DNA of 6,872 nt from ZC4RG30 sp039800965 (GCA_039800965.1 JBDLPS010000016.1:1-6872); one strand, 5' to 3'. Shown: positions 1 through 5,707, numbered from the stretch's first letter. Translations and numbers: made by a program. Notes: generated by a model from the sequence alone, not told the origin.

Positions 1-138
1 GCCCCGCACTTCCGCGCCGTGCCGCACCAGCAGGCCGCGAAGTGGCCAGTCGCCAACGCCCAGCACGAAACCACGCGTATTGCCGTCCTCGATCTCTTCG
101 AGGCGGCAAAGCCGCTCGCCGGCCGCGACAACGGTCAC
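1..138 (-). CDS. Rieske [2Fe-2S] domain protein, N-terminal fragment (runs off the window)
   Basis: The minus strand stays open from a GTG at 138 to the window edge, giving 46 residues that begin VTVVAAGERLCRLEEI and continue through GFVLGVGDWPLRGLLVRHG. This resembles the first beta strands of small Rieske-type ferredoxins, where a short C-R-L-x-E-I/L-x-D-G segment precedes the cluster-binding CxH...CxxH motifs. Those motifs would lie beyond the window, so the iron-sulfur assignment rests on N-terminal resemblance only. The start is supported by a strong GGAGGG Shine-Dalgarno six bases upstream and by the GTGA overlap with the stop of the ampG-like gene. That arrangement suggests translational coupling at the end of an xth-ampG-Rieske transcript. 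Such small proteins usually carry electrons or form part of an oxygenase or reductase, but no partner is visible. The exact role is unknown. Confidence 0.66.
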   Translation of the reverse strand, partial: MTVVAAGERLCRLEEIEDGNTRGFVLGVGDWPLRGLLVRHGAEVRG

Positions 139-1445
139 CGCGCGCCCTCCGTGCTCCGCGCGACGCTTCCCACCGATGCGTCGACGAGGCCATTGCGCAT
201 CATCAACCCGAAGAGCAGTACGCCGGGAACAGCGACCAGCGTGGAGAAGAGATAGAAATCCACGAAACCGAAACGCTCGATGAGCAGGCCCGCGGTGGTA
301 CCGCTGACCAGGCGCCCGACCACGCTGGATGCTGCCGAGAGCAGCGCGAACTGCGCGGCCGTGTAGCGCAGGTCACACAGCGCGGACAGATAGGCCACCA
401 CGGTGACGCCACCGATTCCGCTGGCCAGGTTCTCGAAGGCGATGGCACCCGCCAGCGCCCAGTTGGAATGGCCGGCGGCCGCAAGGCCCGCGAAGCTGAG
501 GTTGGAAACGGCCATCAGCACGAGGCTCCAGAACACGGCACGCTTCAGCCCGATGCGGCTGAAGAGCCAGCCACCGATGAAGATGCCGGCGAGGTAGGCC
601 CAGAAGCCGAAGCCGACGTCGTAGAACGCGATCTCGTCATTGGTGTAGTGCAGGTCGTCGAAGAGCAGACGAAAGGTGAGGTTCGCGATCGTGTCGCCGA
701 CTTTGTGCAAGAGCACGAACAACAGCACCAGCAGGGCCCCGCGCCGGCGCAGGAATTCCGACAGCGGCTCGACGATAGAGCGCAGCACGACGCCCAGGCC
801 TTCGCGGCGCTGCGGCGCGCGACGACGGACCGGTTCGCCGAGCACGAGGCCGACCAGCATGGCGGGCAGGGCAAGGGCCGCGCAGGCGATGTAGCCCGCC
901 GTCCATCCCCAGCGACCGGCGATCACCAGGGCAAGCGCGGCGGCCAGCACCGAGCCGATGCGCCAGCCATATTGCGACATGCCGGCGCCGACGCCGAGTT
1001 GTCTCGGCTCGAGGGATTCGATGCGGTAGGCGTCGATGACGATATCGGAGGTGGCACCCGCCACGGCGACGAAGATCGCGGCACGCACCGTGCCCATGAG
1101 ATCGGCGCCGGGGTCGGCGAGCGCCAGGTTGATGATGGCGACCATGACCAGCAGGCCCGACAGCAGCAGCCACGAGACGCGCTGCCCCAGTCGCCCGATC
1201 ACCGGCAATCGCACGCCGTCGACGACCCAGGCCCAGAGGAACTTGAGGTTGTAGACCAGGAAGGCGAGCGTGAATGCCGTGACGGTGCTCTTTCGGATGC
1301 CGTCCTGCGCCAGCCGGGTGGTGAGGGTGGCGGCGATCATGGCGTAAGGCGCCCCGGATGAGACGCCGAGGAAGAGCGCTGCGAGCGGCGCTGGTTCCAC
1401 GTAGGGACGGACGCCCGCTGGCAACAACGCACGCAAGGCAGTCAC
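135..1445 (-). CDS. ampG: AmpG-family MFS permease (anhydromuropeptide transporter)
   Basis: Predicted inner-membrane importer of 436 residues in the AmpG branch of the major facilitator superfamily, which brings GlcNAc-1,6-anhydroMurNAc peptides from the periplasm into the cytoplasm for cell-wall recycling. Segments that match E. coli AmpG are KFLWAWVVD (about residues 68-76), SDIVIDAYR (143-151), FENLASGIGG (337-346), AQFALLSAASSVVGR (364-378) and FYLFSTLVAVPG near the C-terminus. About a dozen hydrophobic segments are visible. The protein is shorter than E. coli AmpG (491 residues) and ends after the segment near AVPGVLLFGLMM, so it appears to lack the extra C-terminal helices. The frame stays open upstream into xth, but that part is not membrane-like and is xth read in another frame. 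I chose the GTG at 1445 because it overlaps the xth stop as GTGA; its Shine-Dalgarno is weak (GGA nine bases upstream). Family is sure; substrate is inferred. Close MFS relatives with other cargo remain possible. Confidence 0.85.
   Translation of the reverse strand: MTALRALLPAGVRPYVEPAPLAALFLGVSSGAPYAMIAATLTTRLAQDGIRKSTVTAFTLAFLVYNLKFLWAWVVDGVRLPVIGRLGQRVSWLLLSGLLVMVAIINLALADPGADLMGTVRAAIFVAVAGATSDIVIDAYRIESLEPRQLGVGAGMSQYGWRIGSVLAAALALVIAGRWGWTAGYIACAALALPAMLVGLVLGEPVRRRAPQRREGLGVVLRSIVEPLSEFLRRRGALLVLLFVLLHKVGDTIANLTFRLLFDDLHYTNDEIAFYDVGFGFWAYLAGIFIGGWLFSRIGLKRAVFWSLVLMAVSNLSFAGLAAAGHSNWALAGAIAFENLASGIGGVTVVAYLSALCDLRYTAAQFALLSAASSVVGRLVSGTTAGLLIERFGFVDFYLFSTLVAVPGVLLFGLMMRNGLVDASVGSVARSTEGAR
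145..150 (-). promoter_or_regulatory. Shine-Dalgarno site for the Rieske-like gene
   Basis: The minus strand reads GGAGGG, six bases before the GTG at 138. It lies inside the last codons of the ampG-like gene. It is one of the clearest ribosome-binding sites in the window, and it decides the GTG start of a gene that would be missed by a search for ATG starts. Confidence 0.7.
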
Positions 1446-2209
1446 AACGCGTAATCCATCGTCAGGGGCGCATGGTCGGAGAAGCGCTGGTCCTTGTAGA
1501 TGGACGCGCTGCGCGCCGTGCCGGCCAGCCGCGGGCTGACCAGCTGGTAATCGATGCGCCAGCCAACGTTCTTCGCCCAGGCCTGCCCGCGATTCGACCA
1601 CCAGGTGTACTGGTCCGGTTCCGGGTTGACCTCCCGGAACGCATCGACGAAACCCACGTCGTCGAACAAGGTGTCGAGCCACGCGCGCTCTTCCGGCAGG
1701 AAACCGGAGTTCTTCTGGTTGGACTTCCAGTTCCGCAGGTCGATTTCCTTGTGGGCGATGTTCCAGTCGCCGCAGAGGATGTAGGCGCGCTTCGAGCGGG
1801 CGAGCTTCTTCATGTGGGGCAGGAAGGCATCGAGGAAGCGGAACTTGGAGGCCTGGCGGTGCGGCCCCGCGGAACCGGACGGCAGGTAGAGCGAGACCAC
1901 CGCGAGATCACCGAAGCGCGCTTCGAGGTAACGCCCTTCATCGTCGAACTCCGGCACGCCGAAGCCGCGGATGACTTCGTCAGGTTTCCGGCGGCTGTAA
2001 AGCGCGACGCCGGCATAGCCCGGCTTCTTCGCGTCGAAGAAATGCGCGGTGTAACCAGGAAGCTCGACGCCATGACTATCGAGCTGGTGCTCCTGCGCCT
2101 TGGTCTCCTGCAGGCAGATGACATCCGCCCCCTGCGCCCCGAGCCAGGGGAAGAGGCCTTTCCTGGCAGCCGAACGGATGCCGTTGACGTTGGCGGTGAT
2201 GACTTTCAC
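1442..2209 (-). CDS. xth: Exodeoxyribonuclease III (ExoA-type AP endonuclease)
   Basis: Cytoplasmic DNA repair enzyme of 255 residues: a Mg-dependent AP endonuclease and 3'-to-5' exonuclease acting in base excision repair. The endonuclease/exonuclease/phosphatase fold spans the whole protein. Visible active-site motifs are ANVNG with N7, LQETK with the metal ligand E35, the SLYLPSGS tyrosine Y108, GDWN with D148 and N150, WRIDYQLVS with D220, and the terminal SDHAPLT with D245 and H246. The phrase WWSNRGQAWAKNVGWRIDY is typical of the ExoA/XthA subgroup, so several naming schemes could apply (xth, xthA, exoA). The start is GTG: it gives the family's usual N-terminus (MKVITANVNGIRSAARKG), and no in-frame ATG lies just upstream. 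No good Shine-Dalgarno is visible, but a TATGAT lies six bases upstream. The gene is divergent from pyrE and heads the leftward cluster. Confidence 0.95.
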   Translation of the reverse strand: MKVITANVNGIRSAARKGLFPWLGAQGADVICLQETKAQEHQLDSHGVELPGYTAHFFDAKKPGYAGVALYSRRKPDEVIRGFGVPEFDDEGRYLEARFGDLAVVSLYLPSGSAGPHRQASKFRFLDAFLPHMKKLARSKRAYILCGDWNIAHKEIDLRNWKSNQKNSGFLPEERAWLDTLFDDVGFVDAFREVNPEPDQYTWWSNRGQAWAKNVGWRIDYQLVSPRLAGTARSASIYKDQRFSDHAPLTMDYAL

Positions 2210-2299
2210 GCCGCCATCATAGCGGCAGGATCCCGGGCCGGCATTGACACTGCACGTCGCGGGGTGGCAGCGTGCCTGCGATTACAAGACGGAATCATC
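2210..2299. promoter_or_regulatory. Divergent intergenic region between xth and pyrE
   Basis: This 90-bp spacer must carry the start signals for both xth (leftward) and pyrE (rightward), unless pyrE is read from further upstream. Toward pyrE there is a perfect TTGACA at 2244-2249, but no good -10 box at 16-18 bp. Toward xth there is TATGAT (plus 2216-2221), without a convincing -35. A weak GGA Shine-Dalgarno sits six to seven bases before the pyrE ATG. I see no attenuator-like hairpin with a T-run of the kind known ahead of E. coli pyrE. Confidence 0.5.
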
Positions 2300-2968
2300 A
2301 TGCAGGAATACCAGACCGCCTTCCTCGAGCTCGCCCTGGCCAAGCAGGCCCTGCGTTTCGGGGAATTCACGCTGAAATCGGGCCGCGTGAGCCCCTATTT
2401 CTTCAATGCCGGCGCCTTCGACGACGGGGCTTCGCTGGCGGTGCTCGGGCGCTGCTACGCGGATGCCATCGTGGCTTCGGGGCTGCGGTTCGACATGCTG
2501 TTCGGGCCCGCCTACAAGGGCATTCCCCTGGTCTCCGCCGCGGCGGCCGCGCTGCAGTCGCGCCACGGGCTGAATCTGCCCTTCGCCTTCAACCGGAAGG
2601 AAGCCAAGGCCCATGGAGAAGGCGGCAGCATCGTCGGCCGCGCCCTGTCAGGACGCGTGCTGATCATCGATGACGTGATCACCGCCGGTACCGCGATCCG
2701 CGAGTCCATCGAGATCATCCGGGCGGCCGGCGCGACACCCGCTGGCGTGGCCCTGGCGCTGGATCGCCAGGAACGCGGGCGCAACCCGGCGACCGGGGAG
2801 ACCTTGGCGGAATCGGCCGTGCAGGAAGTGGCCCGTCTCTATGCCATCCCCTGCGTCAGCATCCTGACGCTCGGCGCGCTGATCGACGCGGCGCGTCAGG
2901 GCGCCGGCGCGGTGCCGCGGGACATCCTGCCCGCGATGGAAGCCTACCGGGACCGCTACGGCGCATGA
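2300..2968 (+). CDS. pyrE: Orotate phosphoribosyltransferase
   Basis: Cytoplasmic enzyme of 222 residues that joins orotate to PRPP to give orotidine 5'-phosphate in de novo pyrimidine synthesis. The alignment with E. coli PyrE is nearly continuous. The N-terminal FGEFTLKSGRVSPYFFN carries K26. FGPAYKGIP spans residues 68-76. The flexible-loop segment FNRKEAKAHGEGG carries R99, K100, K103 and H105. The PRPP-binding motif VLIIDDVITAGTA (120-132) carries the acidic pair D124/D125. The start MQEYQTAFLELALAKQ matches the family, so I placed it at the ATG at 2300, although the frame remains open far upstream as antisense of xth. The protein is about nine residues longer than the E. coli enzyme, mostly from a short insertion after DRQERGR (residues 162-172). 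The stop overlaps the next gene as ATGA. Confidence 0.97.
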   Translation: MQEYQTAFLELALAKQALRFGEFTLKSGRVSPYFFNAGAFDDGASLAVLGRCYADAIVASGLRFDMLFGPAYKGIPLVSAAAAALQSRHGLNLPFAFNRKEAKAHGEGGSIVGRALSGRVLIIDDVITAGTAIRESIEIIRAAGATPAGVALALDRQERGRNPATGETLAESAVQEVARLYAIPCVSILTLGALIDAARQGAGAVPRDILPAMEAYRDRYGA

Positions 2969-3621
2969 TGCGACTCCCGCGCGCCCTGCCCTGGCTGGTT
3001 GCCGCCGCATGCTGCGGCGTGGCTGCCGGGGCGGCGACGCCGAAACCCGCGTCGAAGCCGGCCACGAAGGCTGCCGGCCAGACCACCTACAAGTGGGTGG
3101 ACGAACAGGGCGTGACGCATTACGGCGACGGGTTGCCGGCCGACGCGGCGAACCTCAATGCCAGCGTGCTGAACCGCAACGGCGTGGTGGTGCGCGATAT
3201 CGAGGCGCCGAAGCCCCCGGCGGCGGCGGCCGAAGCCACCGCGCGGGAGGACGAGGCCACCAGGCAGCGCAAGCGCGACCGTTTCCTGCTGTCGACCTAC
3301 ACCTCTGCCCACGACATCGAGCAGCTGCGCGACGAACGTGTGGCGCAGATCAGCGCCCAGGTGACCGCCACGCAGGGTTATATCGAAACGGTGACGCAAC
3401 GCCTGCAAACGCTGCGTGCGCGTGCCGGGAATTTCCGCCCCTATGCGGCATCCCCCAACGCGCGGCGCATGCCGGACGCGCTTGCTGCAGAACTGGTGCA
3501 GGCGATCAACGAGGAACGTGCGCAACGCGAAGCGCTCGCGAAGCGCCAGCATGAAATCCAGGCGACGCAGGACGCGTTCCGCGCGGACATCGAACGTTAC
3601 CGGCAACTCACCGGCAAGTGA
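2965..3621 (+). CDS. Exported DUF4124 protein with coiled-coil-like C-terminal half
   Basis: Uncharacterised envelope protein of 218 residues. It begins with MMRLPR and a hydrophobic run to about residue 23 ending AAGAA, which looks like a signal peptide; the cysteines at 16-17 do not sit in a good lipobox. After a Lys/Ala/Pro linker comes a short DUF4124 module, YKWVDEQGVTHYGDGLP (residues 42-58), the family's usual aromatic W-x-D...G...Y-x-D pattern. The remainder (about 85-218) is rich in Glu, Arg, Gln and Ala, has few helix breakers apart from about 157-170, and looks like a long helical or coiled-coil region. The ATG at 2965 overlaps the pyrE stop as ATGA. An ATG at 2968 is equally possible and would remove one Met. 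Coupling to pyrE suggests co-expression rather than shared function. DUF4124 proteins have no well-established biochemical role that I can name. Confidence 0.85.
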   Translation: MMRLPRALPWLVAAACCGVAAGAATPKPASKPATKAAGQTTYKWVDEQGVTHYGDGLPADAANLNASVLNRNGVVVRDIEAPKPPAAAAEATAREDEATRQRKRDRFLLSTYTSAHDIEQLRDERVAQISAQVTATQGYIETVTQRLQTLRARAGNFRPYAASPNARRMPDALAAELVQAINEERAQREALAKRQHEIQATQDAFRADIERYRQLTGK

Positions 3622-3652
3622 GCGACGGCCCGTCGGCCGCCGCCCGACCTGA
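3622..3652. terminator. Convergent spacer with short competing hairpins
   Basis: Only 31 bp separate the stop of the DUF4124 gene from the stop of the leftward DUF6515-like gene. CGACG (3623-3627) pairs with CGTCG (3631-3635) across a three-base loop. Alternatively GTCGG (3632-3636) pairs with CCGAC (3644-3648) across seven bases. The two stems compete, and neither is followed by a T-run in either direction. This may be a weak bidirectional terminator, or Rho may end both transcripts. Confidence 0.3.
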
Positions 3653-4582
3653 TCACTTCACGCTGTAGCCACGCCCCGTCAGGCAGGCCGTGAGCGCGCG
3701 GTCATACTCTGCCCGCTCGGCGACGCGGTATTCCGACGTGGTGGGGTCGTAATGCGACTGGTCCACGGCCCAGCGGTGACACTCGTAGCGGTCGTCCGCC
3801 TGCTGTTGCTCGCTCTGGCCTCGCGTCGGGTAGACGAAGAGTTCGTTCGCCGAGGCGGGCGCGGGCGCACCGCGATCATCATCATCGTCGCGGTCAGCGG
3901 CGTAAGGCGAACGCGTGACGATGTAGCCGCGACGCGCCTGATCGTAGAGGTAATAGGTATCGTCGGCGACGTAGTAGCGCGTGCCACCGATCCACACCGT
4001 CGAGTAATAGGACGGCAGGTACGGCACGAACAGGCCGAACGGCGCCGCGACGATGGTGAAGCTGCTGCCGTAGGGGCGGTACCAGCGACCACCCGAGTGG
4101 TAGTACGGCGACCCACCCCAGTAGTACTCGCGATGGCCCGGCGGCAGGCGCTGCACGACGCGGGGCGGCGGCGGTGCCCGGTAATCGAAACCGCGCGGCG
4201 GTTGCGGCGTCGGCGCGGGCCCGCGGAAATTGAAGCCGCGCGACGGCGGCGGCGCGCGGTTCTCGAACCCGCGCGGCGATGGGGGTTGCTGCGCCTGCAT
4301 GGGCACCGGCAGTGGCGCCTGGGGCGGCTGCATGCCACCGGGCGTGCTGGCCATGCCGGGCACCTGCCGTGATTGCTGGGGCGGTTGCGGGCGGGCCTCC
4401 TGGCGCGGGGCGCGCCGTTCACGACCGCGGGGCTCGTCCTTGTCCTTCGCGTGCTGGTCGACCGCGGCAGCGTCGATGGCGTGCACGGGCGCCGCCTGCA
4501 GCGTGAAGCAGACGAGCGCGACAGCCGCCGTGGCAGCGGCCGGCGCGCGAAGGATGGATGTCTTGCCCGAAGTACTGCGCAT
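3653..4582 (-). CDS. Exported proline-rich DUF6515-like protein with C-terminal YPTRGQ/GRGYSVK module
   Basis: Uncharacterised envelope protein of 309 residues. A signal peptide covers residues 1-35 (basic start, hydrophobic core ATAAVALVCFTLQA, likely cleavage after APVHA). A proline/glutamine/arginine-rich stretch follows (about 50-140), ending in three RGFxxRxPxP-type repeats that begin at 104, 115 and 130. Residues 146-224 are rich in Tyr and Gly (YYWGGSPYYHSGGRWYRP, then APFGLFVPYLP and GGTRYYVADDTYYLYD) and resemble DUF6515. A DDDDD run lies at 232-236. The C-terminal module holds YPTRGQ, DRYEC (C278), WAVDQ, a cysteine at 300 and the ending GRGYSVK, and matches the upstream lipoprotein. 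Apart from C25 in the signal peptide these are the only cysteines. The ATG at 4582 is supported by the signal peptide and a GAGGTG Shine-Dalgarno; the longer open frame upstream is the neighbouring gene read in another frame. Probably periplasmic or surface-associated; function unknown. Confidence 0.85.
   Translation of the reverse strand: MRSTSGKTSILRAPAAATAAVALVCFTLQAAPVHAIDAAAVDQHAKDKDEPRGRERRAPRQEARPQPPQQSRQVPGMASTPGGMQPPQAPLPVPMQAQQPPSPRGFENRAPPPSRGFNFRGPAPTPQPPRGFDYRAPPPPRVVQRLPPGHREYYWGGSPYYHSGGRWYRPYGSSFTIVAAPFGLFVPYLPSYYSTVWIGGTRYYVADDTYYLYDQARRGYIVTRSPYAADRDDDDDRGAPAPASANELFVYPTRGQSEQQQADDRYECHRWAVDQSHYDPTTSEYRVAERAEYDRALTACLTGRGYSVK
4165..4275 (-). repeat. Three imperfect RGF-x-x-R-x-P coding repeats
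   Basis: Within the DUF6515-like gene, residues 104-140 contain RGFENRAPPP, RGFNFRGPAP and RGFDYRAPPP, spaced 11 and 15 residues apart. The corresponding plus-strand DNA shows related GC-rich blocks (cgcgcggcg followed by cggcgg...). Such low-complexity Pro/Arg/aromatic units are typical of extended linkers that cross or bind the cell wall, but that role is inference. Confidence 0.7.
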
Positions 4583-4586
4583 GGTG

Positions 4587-4592
4587 CACCTC
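4587..4592 (-). promoter_or_regulatory. Shine-Dalgarno site for the DUF6515-like gene
   Basis: The minus strand reads GAGGTG four bases before the ATG at 4582, and it overlaps the TGA stop of the upstream lipoprotein gene. This places the start at 4582 and suggests that ribosomes finishing the lipoprotein could re-initiate here. Confidence 0.65.
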
Positions 4593-5136
4593 ACTTGACG
4601 GAGTAGCCGCGCCCCTCCAGGCACGCGGACATCGCACGGCGGTATTCCGCCGTTTCCCGCCGGTAGCGATTGTCGCCACGGCGGGTTTCGATACGTTCGA
4701 CCTGCTGCTGCTGGTTGCTTTCGGCGGCCGCACCGAGCAAACCACCGGCGGCCGCACCCACGAGCGCACCGCCACCGGCGTTGCGCGGACTGGAAACCAT
4801 CGCGCCGATCACCGCACCGGCGATGGCGGCGCCCACGGTGGTCTCTCCCGGCGCACGCGCCGGCACTACCGTGATGCGCTCCTGCGGAGGCAGGCTGCGC
4901 GTCGGATCGAAGCCGGTCTGCTTGACCGCCCAGTTGTAGCACTCGTACCGGTCGCGATCCTGCTGCTCGGGGCCCTGCCCGCGCGTCGGGTAGAAATACA
5001 CCTGCGTCGGCGGCGGCGGCGCCTCCTCGGCAATGCGCTGGCGTTCGGTGGCGACGCCGCGTTGCGGCACCTCGGCACAGGCGCTGAGCAGACCCAGGGA
5101 AAGCAGCACGGGCATGGCGACGGAATAAGTGTTCAT
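4591..5136 (-). CDS. Glycine-zipper outer-membrane lipoprotein with split YPTRGQ/GRGYSVK module
   Basis: Uncharacterised lipoprotein of 181 residues. The N-terminus has a hydrophobic core and a lipobox L-S-A-C with the lipidated cysteine at position 20. Ala at +2 rather than Asp suggests sorting to the outer membrane. After a short Pro-rich linker comes YFYPTRGQ (47-54), EQQ, DRYEC (C66), WAVKQTGFDPT (69-79). Residues 101-139 form a glycine zipper, with G102, G107, G111 and then G123, G127, G131, G135 spaced mostly four apart. This is a hydrophobic hairpin pattern seen in SlyB/RcsF-type and 2TM glycine-zipper envelope proteins. The tail is charged and ends EYRRAMSACLEGRGYSVK with C172. The ATG at 5136 has a modest AGGT Shine-Dalgarno. 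The gene lies 88 bp after dut and 8 bp before its module-sharing partner. Location is well supported; function is unknown. Confidence 0.88.
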   Translation of the reverse strand: MNTYSVAMPVLLSLGLLSACAEVPQRGVATERQRIAEEAPPPPTQVYFYPTRGQGPEQQDRDRYECYNWAVKQTGFDPTRSLPPQERITVVPARAPGETTVGAAIAGAVIGAMVSSPRNAGGGALVGAAAGGLLGAAAESNQQQQVERIETRRGDNRYRRETAEYRRAMSACLEGRGYSVK

Positions 5137-5143
5137 GGGTACC

Positions 5144-5171
5144 TGTATAGGAGCGTGGGACTTAATGCCAA
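5144..5171 (-). promoter_or_regulatory. Possible promoter for the lipoprotein/DUF6515-like pair
   Basis: On the minus strand TTGGCA (plus 5166-5171) and TATACA (plus 5144-5149) are separated by 16 bp. They match the sigma-70 -35 box at five of six positions and the -10 box at four of six. The predicted start of transcription would fall at or next to the ATG at 5136, so the mRNA would be leaderless or nearly so. That sits poorly with the AGGT just upstream of the ATG, so the call is tentative. Confidence 0.3.
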
Positions 5172-5187
5172 CTGAACGATCGGTGCG

Positions 5188-5209
5188 GCCGCGCGGTTGA
5201 CAGCGCGGC
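5188..5209 (-). terminator. GC-rich hairpin after dut
   Basis: GCCGCGC (5188-5194) and GCGCGGC (5203-5209) form a perfect 7-bp inverted repeat with an eight-base loop, starting 15 bases after the dut stop on the minus strand. No T-run follows. It could slow or stop transcription of coaBC-dut or protect the 3' end of its mRNA. It could also be a by-product of high GC content. Confidence 0.35.
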
Positions 5210-5224
5210 GGCGGCGCAAGGGAT

Positions 5225-5707
5225 TCAGCCCCGCCCGGTATGACCGAAGCCGCCGCTGCCGCGCGTGCTGTCCTCGAAGGATTCGACGATCTCGAACGCC
5301 ACCTGCACGACGGGCACGATGACGAGTTGCGCGATGCGCTCGCCCGGCTCGATCGTGAAGGCCTGCGTCCCGCGGTTCCAGCACGAGACCATCAACTGGC
5401 CCTGGTAATCGGAGTCGATCAGGCCGACAAGGTTCCCGAGCACGATGCCGTGCTTGTGGCCGAGGCCCGAGCGCGGAAGGATCACGGCGGCAAGGGACGG
5501 ATCCTCGACATGGATCGCAAGGCCGGTCGGGATGAGCAGGGTCTCGCCCGGCTGCAACGTATGCGGCGATTCGAGCAGCGCCCTCAGATCGAGGCCGGCG
5601 GAGCCTTCGGTGGCATAGGCCGGCAGCGGCCATGTGCTGCCGAGCCGCGCGTCGAGCACGCGCACCTTCAGGGGCCGGCGGGGCACGGGCGTGCCCGGCG
5701 CACTCAT
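5225..5707 (-). CDS. dut: dUTP diphosphatase (dUTPase)
   Basis: Trimeric cytoplasmic enzyme of 160 residues that hydrolyses dUTP to dUMP and diphosphate. It keeps uracil out of DNA and supplies dUMP for thymidylate synthesis. All five dUTPase motifs are present: AGLDLRA (37-43), PRSGLGHKHG (78-87), GNLVGLIDSDYQGQL (91-105) with the catalytic aspartate D98, GERIAQLVI (122-130), and the glycine-rich C-terminal arm RGSGGFGHTGR (149-159). Similarity to E. coli Dut is very high from DPSLAA through SDYQG. The frame is open upstream into coaBC, but family length and the ATGA overlap with the coaBC stop fix the start at 5707; E. coli Dut begins only about eight residues later. Overlap with coaBC implies translational coupling. 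Confidence 0.97.
   Translation of the reverse strand: MSAPGTPVPRRPLKVRVLDARLGSTWPLPAYATEGSAGLDLRALLESPHTLQPGETLLIPTGLAIHVEDPSLAAVILPRSGLGHKHGIVLGNLVGLIDSDYQGQLMVSCWNRGTQAFTIEPGERIAQLVIVPVVQVAFEIVESFEDSTRGSGGFGHTGRG

Noticed and set aside
42..1361. Long plus-strand open frame of 439 codons
   Set aside because: It lies antisense to the ampG-like gene. Its product is a low-complexity mix of Arg, Gly, His, Asp and Gln, typical of the opposite strand of GC-rich coding DNA.
2226..2242. Overlapping GGATCC, CCCGGG and GCCGGC palindromes
   Set aside because: Short six-base palindromes are common in GC-rich DNA, and they do not combine into a longer operator-like inverted repeat.
1358..2299. Upstream extension of the pyrE frame by 314 codons
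   Set aside because: The extension is antisense to xth and has no family resemblance. PyrE homologues begin at the MQEYQ position.
3875..3895. Trinucleotide run of atc on the plus strand
   Set aside because: It simply encodes the DDDDD stretch of the DUF6515-like protein and is too short to call a microsatellite of interest.
4583..4942. Upstream extension of the DUF6515-like frame into the lipoprotein gene
   Set aside because: The extra residues are the lipoprotein gene read in another frame. The signal peptide and Shine-Dalgarno place the start at 4582.
5197..5202. Perfect TTGACA on the plus strand
   Set aside because: It falls in the loop of the hairpin after dut and would drive transcription antisense to dut; I see no matching gene.
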